Positions 51,577 through 64,000 of a stretch of DNA of 64,000 bases are shown here, piece by piece. Position 1 is the stretch's first letter. Each line of letters begins with the position of its first letter. Origin of the DNA: Plumapathes pennacea (lineage: Eukaryota; Cnidaria; Anthozoa; Antipatharia; Myriopathidae); assembly GCA_964036295.1 (NCBI GenBank), contig OZ038465.1, positions 26,880,870-26,944,869 on the forward strand. The letters run 5' to 3'. A model generated the notes under the pieces. That model was not told the origin of the DNA, did no database searches, and worked only from the letters and a program-made list of their open reading frames with translations. The translations under genes were made by a program, and so were the position numbers.

Positions 51577-54500
51577 GAAGACATTCTGCAATACATTTGC
51601 GTGATCTATCGTCATCCGTTGGTGAGATATAGCAATGAAATGGCTTAGAACTTTGAAAAGCGCGACGTTTTAATTAGACGATGATTTGCTGTAATTTCTC
51701 ACGATGCGTGGCCTAAAAGTTTACAAAAAATATGCAAAACGCGTCGGAATAGTCCCAGCAACATTTCCTGAAAGTTTCATGCGATTCGGAGAAGGTCGAA
51801 AAATCTTGGAATTTTGACAAAACGTAAGGCTATAGCCCAGGGTTTTGGGCCGATTTTGGCCAAAAATTGAAAACTCTTGAAACTTTCAGGAAACCTTCCT
51901 GGGACTATAAGAAGACATTCTGCAATACATTTGCGTGATCTATCGTCATCCGTTGGTGAGATATAGCAATGAAATGGCTTAGAACTTTGAAAAGCACGAC
52001 GTTTTAATTAGACGATGATTTGCTGTAATTTCTCACGACGCGTGGCCTAAAAGTTTACAAAAACTATGCAAAACGCGTCGGAATAGTCCCAGCAACATTT
52101 CCTGAAAGTTTCATGCGATTCGGAGAAGGTCGAAAAATCTTGGAATTTTGACAAAAACGTAAGGCTATAGCCCAGGGTTTTTGGCCGATTTTGGCCAAAA
52201 ATTGAAAACTCTTGAAACTTTCAGGAAACCTTCCTGGGACTATAAGAAGACATTCTGCAATACATTTGCGTGATCTATCGTCATCCATTGGTGAGATATA
52301 GCAATGAAATGGCTTAGAACTTTGAAAAGCGCGACGTTTTAATTAGACGATGATTTGCTGTAATTTCTCACGACGCGTGGCCTAAAAGTTTACAAAAACT
52401 ATGCAAAACGCGTCGGAATAGTCCCAGCAACATTTCCTGAAAGTTTCATGCGATTCGGAGATGGTCGAAAAATCTTGGAATTTTGACAAAAACGTAAGGC
52501 TATAGCCCAGGGTTTTGGGCCGATTTTGGCCAAAAATTGAAAACTCTTGAAACTTTCAGGAAACCTTCCTGGGACTATAAGAAGACATTTTGCAATACAT
52601 TTGCGTGATCTATCGTCATCCGTTGGTAAGATATAGCAATGAAATGGCTTAGAACTTTGAAAAGCGCGACGTTTTAATTAGACGATGATTTGCTGTAATT
52701 TCTCACGACGCATGGCCTAAAAGTTTCCAAAAGTTATGCAAAACGCGTAGGAATAGTCCCAGCATAATTTCCTGAAAGTTTCATGCGATTCGGAGAAGGT
52801 CGAAAAATCTTGGAATTTTGACAAAAACGTAAGGCTATAGCCCAGGGTTTTCGGCCGATTTTGGCCAAAAATTGAAAACTCTTGAAACTTTCAGGAAACC
52901 TTCCTGGGACTATAAGAAGACATTCTGCAATACATTTGCGTGATCTATCGTCATCCGTTGGTGAGATATAGCAATGAAATGGCTTAGAACTTTGAAAAGC
53001 GTGACGTTTTAATTAGACAATGATTTGCTGTAATTTCTCACGATGCGTGGCCTAAAAGTTTACAAAAACTATGCAAAACGCGTCAGAATAGTCCCAGCAA
53101 CATTTCCTGAAAGTTTCATGCGATTCGGAGAAGGTCGAAAAATCTTGGAATTTTCACAAAAACGTAAGGCTATAGCCCAGGGTTTTGGGCCGATTTTGGC
53201 CAAAAATTGAAAACTCTTGAAACTTTCAGGAAACCTTCCTGGGACTATAAGAAGACATTCTGCAATACATTTGCGTGATCTATCGTCATCCGTTGGTGAG
53301 ATATAGCAATGAAATGGCTTAGAACTTTGAAAAGCACGACGTTTTAATTAGACGATGATTTGCTGTAATTTCTCACGACGCGTGGCCTAAAAGTTTACAA
53401 AAACTATGCAAAACGCGTCGGAATAGTCCCAGCAACATTTCCTGAAAGTTTCATGCGATTCGGAGAAGGTCGAAAAATCTTGGAATTTTGACAAAAACGT
53501 AAGGCTATAGCCCAGGGTTTTTGGCCGATTTTGGCCAAAAATTGAAAACTCTTGAAACTTTCAGGAAACCTTCCTGGGACTATAAGAAGACATTCTGCAA
53601 TACATTTGCGTGATCTATCGTCATCCATTGGTGAGATATAGCAATGAAATGGCTTAGAACTTTGAAAAGCGCGACGTTTTAATTAGACGATGATTTGCTG
53701 TAATTTCTCACGACGCGTGGCCTAAAAGTTTACAAAAACTATGCAAAACGCGTCGGAATAGTCCCAGCAACATTTCCTGAAAGTTTCATGCGATTCGGAG
53801 ATGGTCGAAAAATCTTGGAATTTTGACAAAAACGTAAGGCTATAGCCCAGGGTTTTGGGCCGATTTTGGCCAAAAATTGAAAACTCTTGAAACTTTCAGG
53901 AAACCTTCCTGGGACTATAAGAAGACATTCTGCAATACATTTGCGTGATCTATCGTCATCCGTTGGTGAGATATAGCAATGAAATGGCTTAGAACTTTGA
54001 AAAGTGCGACGTTTTAATTAGACGATGATTTGCTGTAATTTCTCACGACGCATGGCCTAAAAGTTTCCAAAAGTTATGCAAAACGCGTAGGAATAGTCCC
54101 AGCAACATTTCCTGAAAGTTTCATGCGATTCGGAGAAGGTCGAAAAATCTTGGAATTTTCACAAAAACGTAAGGCTATAGCCCAGGGTTTTGGGCCGATT
54201 TTGGCCAAAAATTGAAAACTCTTGAAACTTTCAGGAAACCTTCCTGGGACTATAAGAAGACATTCTGCAATACATTTGCGTGATCTATCGTCATCCGTTG
54301 GTAAGATATAGCAATGAAATGGCTTAGAACTTTGAAAAGCGTGACGTTTTAATTAGACGATGATTTGCTGTAATTTCTCACGACGCATGGCCTAAAAGTT
54401 TCCAAAAGTTATGCAAAACGCGTAGGAATAGTCCCAGCATAATTTCCTGAAAGTTTCATGCGATTCGGAGAAGGTCGAAAAATCTTGGAATTTTGACAAA

Positions 54501-54925
54501 AACGTAAGGCTATAGCCCAGGGTTTTCGGGCGATTTTGGCCAAAAATTGAAAACTCTTGAAACTTTCAGGAAACCTTCCTGGGACTATAAGAAGACATTC
54601 TGCAATACATTTGCGTGATCTATCGTCATCCGTTGGTGAGATATAGCAATGAAATGGCTTAGAACTTTGAAAAGCGTGACGTTTTAATTAGACAATGATT
54701 TGCTGTAATTTCTCACGATGCGTGGCCTAAAAGTTTACAAAAACTATGCAAAACGCGTCAGAATAGTCCCAGCAACATTTCCTGAAAGTTTCATGCGATT
54801 CGGAGAAGGTCGAAAAATCTTGGAATTTTCACAAAAACGTAAGGCTATAGCCCAGGGTTTTGGGCCGATTTTGGCCAAAAATTGAAAACTCTTGAAACTT
54901 TCAGGAAACCTTCCTGGGACTATAA

Positions 54926-57900
54926 GAAGACATTCTGCAATACATTTGCGTGATCTATCGTCATCCGTTGGTGAGATATAGCAATGAAATGGCTTAGAAC
55001 TTTGAAAAGCACGACGTTTTAATTAGACGATGATTTGCTGTAATTTCTCACGACGCGTGGCCTAAAAGTTTACAAAAACTATGCAAAACGCGTCGGAATA
55101 GTCCCAGCAACATTTCCTGAAAGTTTCATGCGATTCGGAGAAGGTCGAAAAATCTTGGAATTTTGACAAAAACGTAAGGCTATAGCCCAGGGTTTTTGGC
55201 CGATTTTGGCCAAAAATTGAAAACTCTTGAAACTTTCAGGAAACCTTCCTGGGACTATAAGAAGACATTCTGCAATACATTTGCGTGATCTATCGTCATC
55301 CATTGGTGAGATATAGCAATGAAATGGCTTAGAACTTTGAAAAGCGCGACGTTTTAATTAAACGATGATTTGCTGTAATTTTTCACCACGCGTGGCCTAA
55401 AAGTTTACAAAAACTATGCAAAACGCGTCGGAATAGTCCCAGCAACATTTCCTGAAAGTTTCATGCGATTCGGAGATGGTCGAAAAATCTTGGAATTTTG
55501 ACAAAAACGTAAGGCTATAGCCCAGGGTTTTGGGCCGATTTTGGCCAAAAATTGAAAACTCTTGAAACTTTCAGGAAACCTTCCTGGGACTATAAGAAGA
55601 CATTCTGCAATACATTTGCGTGATCTATCGTCATCCGTTGGTGAGATATAGCAATGAAATGGCTTAGAACTTTGAAAAGTGCGACGTTTTAATTAGACGA
55701 TGATTTGCTGTAATTTCTCACGACGCATGGCCTAAAAGTTTCCAAAAGTTATGCAAAACGCGTAGGAATAGTCCCAGCAACATTTCCTGAAAGTTTCATG
55801 CGATTCGGAGAAGGTCGAAAAATCTTGGAATTTTCACAAAAACGTAAGGCTATAGCCCAGGGTTTTGGGCCGATTTTGGCCAAAAATTGAAAACTCTTGA
55901 AACTTTCAGGAAACCTTCCTGGGACTATAAGAAGACATTCTGCAATACATTTGCGTGATCTATCGTCATCCGTTGGTAAGATATAGCAATGAAATGGCTT
56001 AGAACTTTGAAAAGCGTGACGTTTTAATTAGACGATGATTTGCTGTAATTTCTCACGATGCATGGCCTAAAAGTTTCCAAAAGTTATGCAAAACGCGTAG
56101 GAATAGTCCCAGCATAATTTCCTGAAAGTTTCATGCGATTCGGAGAAGGTCGAAAAATCTTGGAATTTTCACAAAAACGTAAGGCTATAGCCCAGGGTTT
56201 TCGGCCGAATTTGGCCAAAAATTGAAAACTCTTGAAACTTTCAGGAAACCTTCCTGGGACTATAAGAAGACATTCTGCAATACATTTGCGTGATCTATCG
56301 TCATCCGTTGGTGAGATATAGCAATGAAATGGCTTAGAACTTTGAAAAGCGCGACGTTTTAATTAGACAATGATTTGCTGTAATTTCTCACGATGCGTGG
56401 CCTAAAAGTTTACAAAAACTATGCAAAACGCGTCAGAATAGTCCCAGCAACATTTCCTGAAAGTTTCATGCGATTCGGAGATGGTCGAAAAATCTTGGAA
56501 TTTTCACAAAAACGTAAGGCCATAGCCCAGGGTTTTTGGCCGATTTTGGCCAAAAATTGAAAACTCTTGAAACTTTCAGGAAACCTTCCTGGGACTATAA
56601 GAAGACATTCTGCAATACATTTGCGTGATCTATCGTCATCCGTTGGTGAGATATAGCAATGAAATGGCTTAGAACTTTGAAAAGCGCGACGTTTTAATTA
56701 ACAATGATTTGCTGTAATTTCTCACGACGCGTGGCCTAAAAGTTTACAAAAACTATGCAAAACGCGTCGAAATAGTCCCAACAACATTTCCTGAAAGTTT
56801 CAAGCGATTCGGAGAAGGTCGAAAAATCTTGGAATTTTCACAAAAACGTAAGGCTATAGCCCAGGGTTTTTGGCCGATTTTGGCCAAAAATTGAAAACTT
56901 TTGAAACTTTCAGGAAACCTTCCTGGGACTATAAGAAGACATTCTGCAATACATTTGCGTGATCTATCTTCATCCGTTGGTGAGATATAGCAATGAAATG
57001 GCTTAGAACTTTGAAAAGCGCGACGTTTTAATTAGACGATGATTTGCTCTAATTTCTCACGATGCGTGGCCTAAAAGTTTACAAAAACTATGCAAAACGC
57101 GTCGGAATAGTCCCAGCAACATTTCCTGAAAGTTTCATGCGATTCGGAGAAGGTCGAAAAATCTTGGAATTTTCACAAAAACGTAAGGCTATAGCCCAGG
57201 GTTTTTGCCGATTTTGGCCAAAAATTGACAACTCTTGAAACTTTCAGGAAACCTTCCTGGGACTATAAGAAGACATTCTGCAATACATTTGCGTGATCTA
57301 TCGTCATCCGTTGGTGAGATATAGCAATGAAATGGCTTAGAACTTTGAAAAGCGCGACGTTTTAATTAGACGATGATTTGCTGTAATTTCTCACGATGCG
57401 TGGCCTAAAAGTTTACAAAAACTATGCAAAACGCGTCGGCATAGTCCCAGCAACATTTCCTGAAAGTTTCATGCGATTCGGAGTAGGTCGAAAAATCTTG
57501 GAATTTTGACAAAACGTAAGGCTATAGCCCAGGGTTTTGGGCCGATTTTGGCCAAAAATTGAAAACTCTTGAAACTTTCAGGAAACCTTCCTGGGACTAT
57601 AAGAAGACATTCTGCAATACATTTGCGTGATCTATCGTCATCCGTTGGTGAGATATAGCAATGAAATGGCTTAGAACTTTGAAAAGTGCGACGTTTTAAT
57701 TAGACGATGATTTGCTGTAATTTCTCACAACGCATGGCCTAAAAGTTTCCAAAAGTTATGCAAAACGCGTCAGAATAGTCCCAGCAACATTTCCTGAAAG
57801 TTTCATGCGATTCGGAGAAGGTCGAAAAATCTTGGAATTTTCACAAAAACGTAAGGCTATAGCCCAGGGTTTTTGGCCGATTTTGGCCAAAAATTGACAA

Positions 57901-59277
57901 CTCTTGAAACTTTCAGGAAACCTTCCTGGGACTATAAGAAGACATTCTGCAATACATTTGCGTGATCTATCGTCATCCGTTGGTGAGATATAGCAATGAA
58001 ATGGCTTAGAACTTTGAAAAGCGCGACGTTTTAATTAAACAATGATTTGCTGTAATTTCTCACGATGCGTGGCCTAAAAGTTTACAAAAACTATGCAAAA
58101 CGCGTCAGAATAGTCCCAGCAACATTTCCTGAAAGTTTCATGCGATTCGGAGAAGGTCGAAAAATCTTGGAATTTTCACAAAAACGTAAGGCTATAGCCC
58201 AGGGTTTTGGGCCGATTTTGGCCAAAAATTGAAAACTCTTGAAACTTTCAGGAAACCTTCCTGGGACTATAAGAAGACATTCTGCAATACATTTGCGTGA
58301 TCTATCGTCATCCGTTGGTAAGATATAGCAATGAAATGGCTTAGAACTTTGAAAAGCGCGACGTTTTAATTAGACGATGATTTGCTGTAATTTCTCACGA
58401 CGCATGGCCTAAAAGTTTCCAAAAGTTATGCAAAACGCGTAGGAATAGTCCCAGCATAATTTCCTGAAAGTTTCATGCGATTCGGAGAAGGTCGAAAAAT
58501 CTTGGAATTTTGACAAAAACGTAAGGCTATAGCCCAGGGTTTTCGGCCGATTTTGGCCAAAAATTGAAAACTCTTGAAACTTTCAGGAAACCTTCCTGGG
58601 ACTATAAGAAGACATTCTGCAATACATTTGCATGATCTATCGTCATCCGTTGGTGAGATATAGCTATGAAATGGCTTAGAACTTTGAAAAGCGCGACGTT
58701 TTATTTAGACAATGATTTGCTGTAATTTCGCACGATGCGTGGCCTAAAAGTTTACAAAAACTATGCAAAACGCGTCAGAATAGTCCCAGCAACATTTCCT
58801 GAAAGTTTCATGCGATTCGGAGAAGGTCGAAAAATCTTGGAATTTTGACAAAAACGTAAGGCTATAGCCCAGGGTTTTGGGCCGATTTTGGCCAAAAATT
58901 GAAAACTCTTGAAACTTTCAGGAAACCTTCCTGGGACTATAAGAAGACATTCTGCAATACATTTGCGTGATCTATCGTCATCCGTTGGTGAGATATAGCA
59001 ATGAAATGGCTTAGAACTTTGAAAAGCGCGACGTTTTAATTAGACGATGATTTGCTGTAATTTCTCACGACGCATGGCCTAAAAGTTTCCAAAAGTTATG
59101 CAAAACGCGTAGGAATAGTCCCAGCATAATTTCCTGAAAGTTTCATGCGATTCGGAGAAGGTCGAAAAATCTTGGAATTTTCACAAAAACGTAAGGCTAT
59201 AGCCCAGGGTTTTGGGCCGATTTTGGCCAAAAATTGAAAACTCTTGAAACTTTCAGGAAACCTTCCTGGGACTATAA
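54926..59277 (+). repeat. Thirteen-monomer segment (A B C D E F H I J E D L D)
   Basis: The first seven monomers (54926-57268) repeat the order of 2344-4687. The continuation H-I-J then D-L resembles 6027-8370. The H monomer at 56935 is 334 bp because one G is missing (gtttttgccg). The E at 56266 has ggccatagcc, and the L at 58608 has agctatg and ttcgcacg. Confidence 0.86.
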
Positions 59278-62200
59278 GAAGACATTCTGCAATACATTTG
59301 CGTGATCTATCGTCATCCGTTGGTGAGATATAGCAATGAAATGGCTTAGAACTTTGAAAAGTGCGACGTTTTAATTAGACGATGATTTGCTGTAATTTCT
59401 CACAACGCATGGCCTAAAAGTTTCCAAAAGTTATGCAAAACGCGTCAGAATAGTCCCAGCAACATTTCCTGAAAGTTTCAGGCGATTCGGAGAAGGTCGA
59501 AAAATCTTGGAATTTTCACAAAAACGTAAGGCTATAGCCCAGGGTTTTCGGCCGATTTTGGCCAAAAATTAAAAACTCTTGAAACTTTCAGGAAACCTTC
59601 CTGGGACTATAAGAAGACATTCTGCAATACATTTGCGTGATCTATCGTCATCCGTTGGTGAGATATAGCAATGAAATGGCTTAGAACTTTGAAAAGCGCG
59701 ACGTTTTACTTAGACGATGATTTGCTGTAATTTCTCACAACGCATGGCCTAAAAGTTTCCAAAAGTTATGCAAAACGCGTCAGAATAGTCCCAGCAACAT
59801 TTCCTGAAAGTTTCAGGCGATTCGGAGAAGGTCGAAAAATCTTGGAATTTTCACAAAAACGTAAGGCTATAGCCCAGGGTTTTCGGCCGATTTTGGCCAA
59901 AAATTAAAAACTCTTGAAACTTTCAGGAAACCTTCCTGGGACTATAAGAAGACATTCTGCAATACATTTGCGTGATCTATCGTCATCCGTTGGTGAGATA
60001 TAGCAATGAAATGGCTTAGAACTTTGAAAAGCGCGACGTTTTAATTAGACAATGATTTGCTGTAATTTCTCACGATGCGTGGCCTAAAAGTTTACAAAAA
60101 CTATGCAAAACGCGTCAGAATAGTCCCAGCAACATTTCCTGAAAGTTTCATGCGATTCGGAGAAGGTCGAAAAATCTTGGAATTTTCACAAAAACGTAAA
60201 GCTATAGCCCAGGGTTTTGGGCCGATTTTGGCCAAAAATTGAAAACTCTTGAAACTTTCAGGAAACCTTCCTGGGACTATAAGAAGACATTCTGCAATAC
60301 ATTTGCGTGATCTATCGTCATCCATTGGTGAGATATAGCAATGAAATGGCTTAGAACTTTGAAAAGCGCGACGTTTTAATTAGACGATGATTTGCTCTAA
60401 TTTCTCATGACGCATGGCCTAAAAGTTTCCAAAAGTTATGCAAAACGCGTAGGAATAGTCCCAGCAACATTTCCTGAAAGTTTCATGCGATTCGGAGAAG
60501 GTCGAAAAATCTTGGAATTTTCACAAAAACGTAAGGCTATAGCCCAGGGTTTTTGGCCGATTTTGGCCAAAAATTGACAACTCTTGAAACTTTCAGGAAA
60601 CCTTCCTGGGACTATAAGAAGACATTCTGCAATACATTTGCGTGATCTATCGTCATCCGTTGGTCAGATATAGCAATGAAATGGCTTAGAACTTTGAAAA
60701 GCGCGACGTTTTAATTAGACGATGATTTGCTGTAATTTCTCACGATGCGTGGCCTGAAAGTTTACAAAAACTATGCAAAACGCGTCGGCATAGTCCCAGC
60801 AACATTTCCTGAAAGTTTCATGCGATTCGGAGAAGGTCGAAAAATCTTGGAATTTTGACAAAACGTAAGGCTATAGCCCAGGGTTTTCGGCCGATTTTGG
60901 CCAAAAATTGAAAACTCTTGAAACTTTCAGGAAACCTTCCTGGGACTATAAGAAGACATTCTGCAATACATTTGCGTGATCTATCGTCATCCGTTGGTAA
61001 GATATAGCAATGAAATGGCTTAGAACTTTGAAAAGCGCGACGTTTTAATTAGACGATGATTTGCTGTAATTTCTCACGACGCATGGCCTAAAAGTTTCCA
61101 AAAGTTATGCAAAACGCGTAGGAATAGTCCCAGCATAATTTCCTGAAAGTTTCATGCGATTCGGAGAAGGTCGAAAAATCTTGGAATTTTGACAAAAACG
61201 TAAGGCTATAGCCCAGGGTTTTGGGCCGATTTTGGCCAAAAATTGAAAACTCTTGAAACTTTCAGGAAACCTTCCTGGGACTATAAGAAGACATTCTGCA
61301 ATACATTTGCGTGATCTATCGTCATCCGTTGGTGAGATATAGCAATGAAATGGCTTAGAACTTTGAAAAGCGCGACGTTTTAATTAGACAATGATTTGCT
61401 GTAATTTCTCACGATGCGTGGCCTAAAAGTTTACAAAAACTATGCAAAACGCGTCAGAATAGTCCCAGCAACATTTCCTGAAAGTTTCATGCGATTCGGA
61501 GAAGGTCGAAAAATCTTGGAATTTTCACAAAAACGTAAGGCTATAGCCCAGGGTTTTGGGCCGATTTTGGCCAAAAATTGAAAACTCTTGAAACTTTCAG
61601 GAAACCTTCCTGGGACTATAAGAAGACATTCTGCAATACATTTGCGTGATCTATCGTCATCCGTTGGTAAAATATAGCAATGAAATGGCTTAGAACTTTG
61701 AAAAGCGCGACGTTTTAATTAGACGATGATTTGCTGTAATTTCTCACGACGCATGGCCTAAAAGTTTCCAAAAGTTATGCAAAACGCGTAGGAATAGTCC
61801 CAGCATAATTTCCTGAAAGTTTCATGCGATTCGGAGAAGGTCGAAAAATCTTGGAATTTTGACAAAAACGTAAGGCTATAGCCCAGGGTTTTCGGCCGAT
61901 TTTGGCCAAAAATTGAAAACTCTTGAAACTTTCAGGAAACCTTCCTGGGACTATAAGAAGACATTCTGCAATACATTTGCGTGATCTATCGTCATCCGTT
62001 GGTGAGATATAGCAATGAAATGGCTTAGAACTGTGAAAAGCGTGACGTTTTAATTAGACAATGATTTGCTGTAATTTCTCACGATGCGTGGCCTAAAAGT
62101 TTACAAAAACTATGCAAAACGCGTCAGAATAGTCCCAGCAACATTTCCTGAAAGTTTCATGCGATTCGGAGAAGGTCGAAAAATCTTGGAATTTTCACAA

Positions 62201-64000
62201 AAACGTAAGGCTATAGCCCAGGGTTTTGGGCCGATTTTGGCCAAAAATTGAAAACTCTTGAAACTTTCAGGAAACCTTCCTGGGACTATAAGAAGACATT
62301 CTGCAATACATTTGCGTGATCTATCGTCATCCGTTGGTGAGATATAGCAATGAAATGGCTTAGAACTTTGAAAAGCGCGACGTTTTAATTAGACAATGAT
62401 TTGCTGTAATTTCTCACGACGCATGGCCTAAAAGTTTCCAAAAGTTATGGAAAACGCGTAGGAATAGTCCCAGCAACATTTCCTGAAAGTTTCATGCGAT
62501 TCGGAGAAGGTCGAAAAATCTTGGAATTTTGACAAAACGTAAGGCTATAGCCCAGGGTTTTGGGCCGATTTTGGCCAAAAATTGAAAACTCTTGAAACTT
62601 TCAGGAAACCTTCCTGGGACTATAAGAAGACATTCTGCAATACATTTGCGTGATCTATCGTCATCCATTGGTGAGATATAGCAATGAAATGGCTTAGAAC
62701 TTTGAAAAGCGCGACGTTTTAATTAGACGATGATTTGCTGTAATTTCTCATGACGCATGGCCTAAAAGTTTCCAAAAGTTATGCAAAACGCGTAGGAATA
62801 GTCCCAGCAACATTTCCTGAAAGTTTCATGCGATTCGGAGAAGGTCGAAAAATCTTGGAATTTTGACAAAAACGTAAGGCTATAGCCCAGGGTTTTTGGC
62901 CGATTTTGGCCAAAAATTGACAACTCTTGAAACTTTCAGGAAACCTTCCTGGGACTATAAGAAGACATTCTGCAATACATTTGCGTGATCTATCGTCATC
63001 CGTTGGTGAGATATAGCAATGAAATGGCTTAGAACTTTGAAAAGCACGACGTTTTAATTAGACAATGATTTGCTGTAATTTCTCACGATGCGTGGCCTAA
63101 AAGTTTACAAAAACTATGCAAAACGCGTCAGAATAGTCCCAGCAACATTTCCTGAAAGTTTCATGCGATTCGGAGAAGGTCGAAAAATCTTGGAATTTTC
63201 ACAAAAACGTAAGGCTATAGCCCAGGGTTTTGGGCCGATTTTGGCCAAAAATTGAAAACTCTTGAAACTTTCAGGAAACCTTCCTGGGACTATAAGAAGA
63301 CATTCTGCAATACATTTGCGTGATCTATCGTCATCCGTTGGTGAGATATAGCAATGAAATGGCTTAGAACTTTGAAAAGCGCGACGTTTTAATTAGACGA
63401 TGATTTGCTGTAATTTCTCACGACGCATGGCCTAAAAGTTTCCAAAAGTTATGCAAAACGCGTAGGAATAGTCCCAGCATAATTTCCTGAAAGTTTCATG
63501 CGATTCGGAGAAGGTCGAAAAATCTTGGAATTTTCACAAAAACGTAAGGCTATAGCCCAGGGCTTTCGGCCGATTTTGGCCAAAAATTGAAAACTCTTGA
63601 AACTTTCAGGAAACCTTCCTGGGACTATAAGAAGACATTCTGCAATACATTTGCGTGATCTATCGTCATCCGTTGGTGAGATATAGCAATGAAATGGCTT
63701 AGAACTTTGAAAAGTGCGACGTTTTAATTAGACGATGATTTGCTGTAATTTCTCACAACGCATGGCCTAAAAGTTTCCAAAAGTTATGCAAAACGCGTCA
63801 GAATAGTCCCAGCAACATTTCCTGAAAGTTTCATGCGATTCGGAGAAGGTCGAAAAATCTTGGAATTTTCACAAAAACGTAAGGCTATAGCCCAGGGTTT
63901 TCGGCCGATTTTGGCCAAAAATTAAAAACTCTTGAAACTTTCAGGAAACCTTCCTGGGACTATAAGAAGACATTCTGCAATACATTTGCGTGATCTATCG
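59278..64000 (+). repeat. Right-end segment with its own variants (14 monomers plus 35 bp)
   Basis: The order is J J E N I D E D E O N E D J. Starts are 59278, 59613, 59948, 60283, 60618, 60952, 61287, 61622, 61957, 62292, 62626, 62961, 63296 and 63631, then a partial monomer at 63966. The J monomers at 59278, 59613 and 63631 have ccaaaaattaaaaact (a294). N monomers at 60283 and 62626 have catgacgcatgg together with a42. I saw neither combination to the left. The O-like monomer at 62292 has a right side resembling class I. Confidence 0.85.

Larger units (their letters stand above)
47559..54925 (+). repeat. Twenty-two-monomer segment (A B C D E I I J x Q Q Q R A B D E A B C D E)
   Basis: It spans 7367 bp and ends where A-B-C-D-E restarts at 54926 with the same rare markers (ttttcaccacg in B, cac in D, t217 in E). 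R-A-B-D-E-A at 51577-53585 matches Q/R-A-B-D-E-A at 42871-44879, an offset of 8706 bp. The monomer x at 50237 combines a104 and t129 with gtcgg and cataattt and was left unclassed. Confidence 0.85.
1..64000 (+). repeat. Satellite array, 335-bp monomer, 191 full copies plus 35 bp
   Basis: Head-to-tail repeats of one 335-bp unit fill the window, with no spacer, inversion or foreign insert. Twenty monomers are 334 bp: 14 lost one A of the A-run at monomer positions 243-247, 5 lost position 101, and 1 lost a G near 273. Diagnostic bases (monomer position) define the classes. A: a86. B: t217, usually a42. C: t85 with a132. D: t185 a186, often a48. E: a104 t129 a170. F: position 101 deleted, a204 t301. 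G: t35 with the A-run deletion. H: t35 c115 c296. I: c172 with the A-run deletion. J: a127. K: a104 c172. L: a25 t97 (L' lacks a25). N: c115 a132 c296. O: g159. P: a132 a169 c272 without t185. Q: a61. R: a154 with the A-run deletion. S: g188 g227. T: a42 a86. U: g32. Classes were assigned by eye; a few monomers, such as 50237 (x), are mixed. Array function is not readable from sequence. Confidence 0.98.

Noticed and set aside
154..60325. Twenty-five near-identical 74-77 residue minus-strand reading frames as genes
   Set aside because: They sit across satellite monomer junctions and their start exists only where one CpG has mutated. They have no visible promoter or domain and recur only because the DNA recurs. 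I treat them as by-products of the repeat.
1..64000. CRISPR array
   Set aside because: There are regular repeats but no unique spacers: the entire 335-bp unit repeats, and the unit is far longer than a CRISPR repeat-spacer period.
1..64000. Known satellite family or host species
   Set aside because: I considered insect, nematode and plant satellites of similar length but recognise no family with confidence. The CpG signature argues against hosts without DNA methylation such as Drosophila or C. elegans. A search of repeat databases would decide.

Overview
The whole window is one uninterrupted satellite DNA array. Reading the monomer as starting at base 1, it holds 191 complete head-to-tail monomers plus the first 35 bases of a 192nd (63966-64000). 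The accounting closes exactly: 171 monomers are 335 bp and 20 are 334 bp, which gives 63965. All monomers lie in the same orientation. I see no gene, transposon, rRNA, tRNA, CRISPR array, unique spacer or inversion. The first monomer is about 40% G+C (133 of 335 counted). This is eukaryotic heterochromatin, such as a centromeric, pericentromeric, subtelomeric or knob-type block. The species cannot be read from the sequence. About half of the recurrent variants are CpG-to-TpG/CpA changes, which suggests a germline with cytosine methylation (plant, vertebrate or a methylating invertebrate). The unit length, about two nucleosomes, is common among plant satellites, but that is only a weak hint.

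Monomers fall into about 20 recurring variant classes, named here by letter from diagnostic bases (definitions in the first feature). In order: 1-2343 A B C D E F G; 2344-4687 A B C D E F H; 4688-6361 C D E F H; 6362-12055 I J K L' D L D L D E E N L O P B U; 12056-19088 F H I J K E D L D L D E E D E N L O P B U; 19089-22101 D E S A Q Q R A R; 22102-25786 A B C T Q B E B C D E; 25787-29136 S T Q B E A B C D E; 29137-32821 N L O P B U D B C D E; 32822-36505 P B S T Q R A B E D E; 36506-40190 N L O P B U D B C D E; 40191-44544 N L O/P B/D E S T Q Q/R A B D E; 44545-47558 A B E A D E/F G A E; 47559-50571 A B C D E I I J x; 50572-54925 Q Q Q R A B D E A B C D E; 54926-59277 A B C D E F H I J E D L D; 59278-63965 J J E N I D E D E O N E D J.

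These strings show higher-order repeats nested at several scales: single monomers (I I, Q Q Q), dimers (D-L, R-A), a 5-mer, a 7-mer, a tandem 19-mer/21-mer pair, and units of about 22 monomers (7.37 kb). Several monomers are hybrids of two classes that are neighbours elsewhere, as expected from unequal exchange. Each monomer also contains a 161-bp foldback (monomer positions 173-333) with 31-bp arms and TA dinucleotides in a MITE-like arrangement. Together with the nested repeat structure and the CpG signature, this is the most interesting content. The recurrent 74-residue reverse-strand reading frames are a by-product of one base change and are not annotated as genes.
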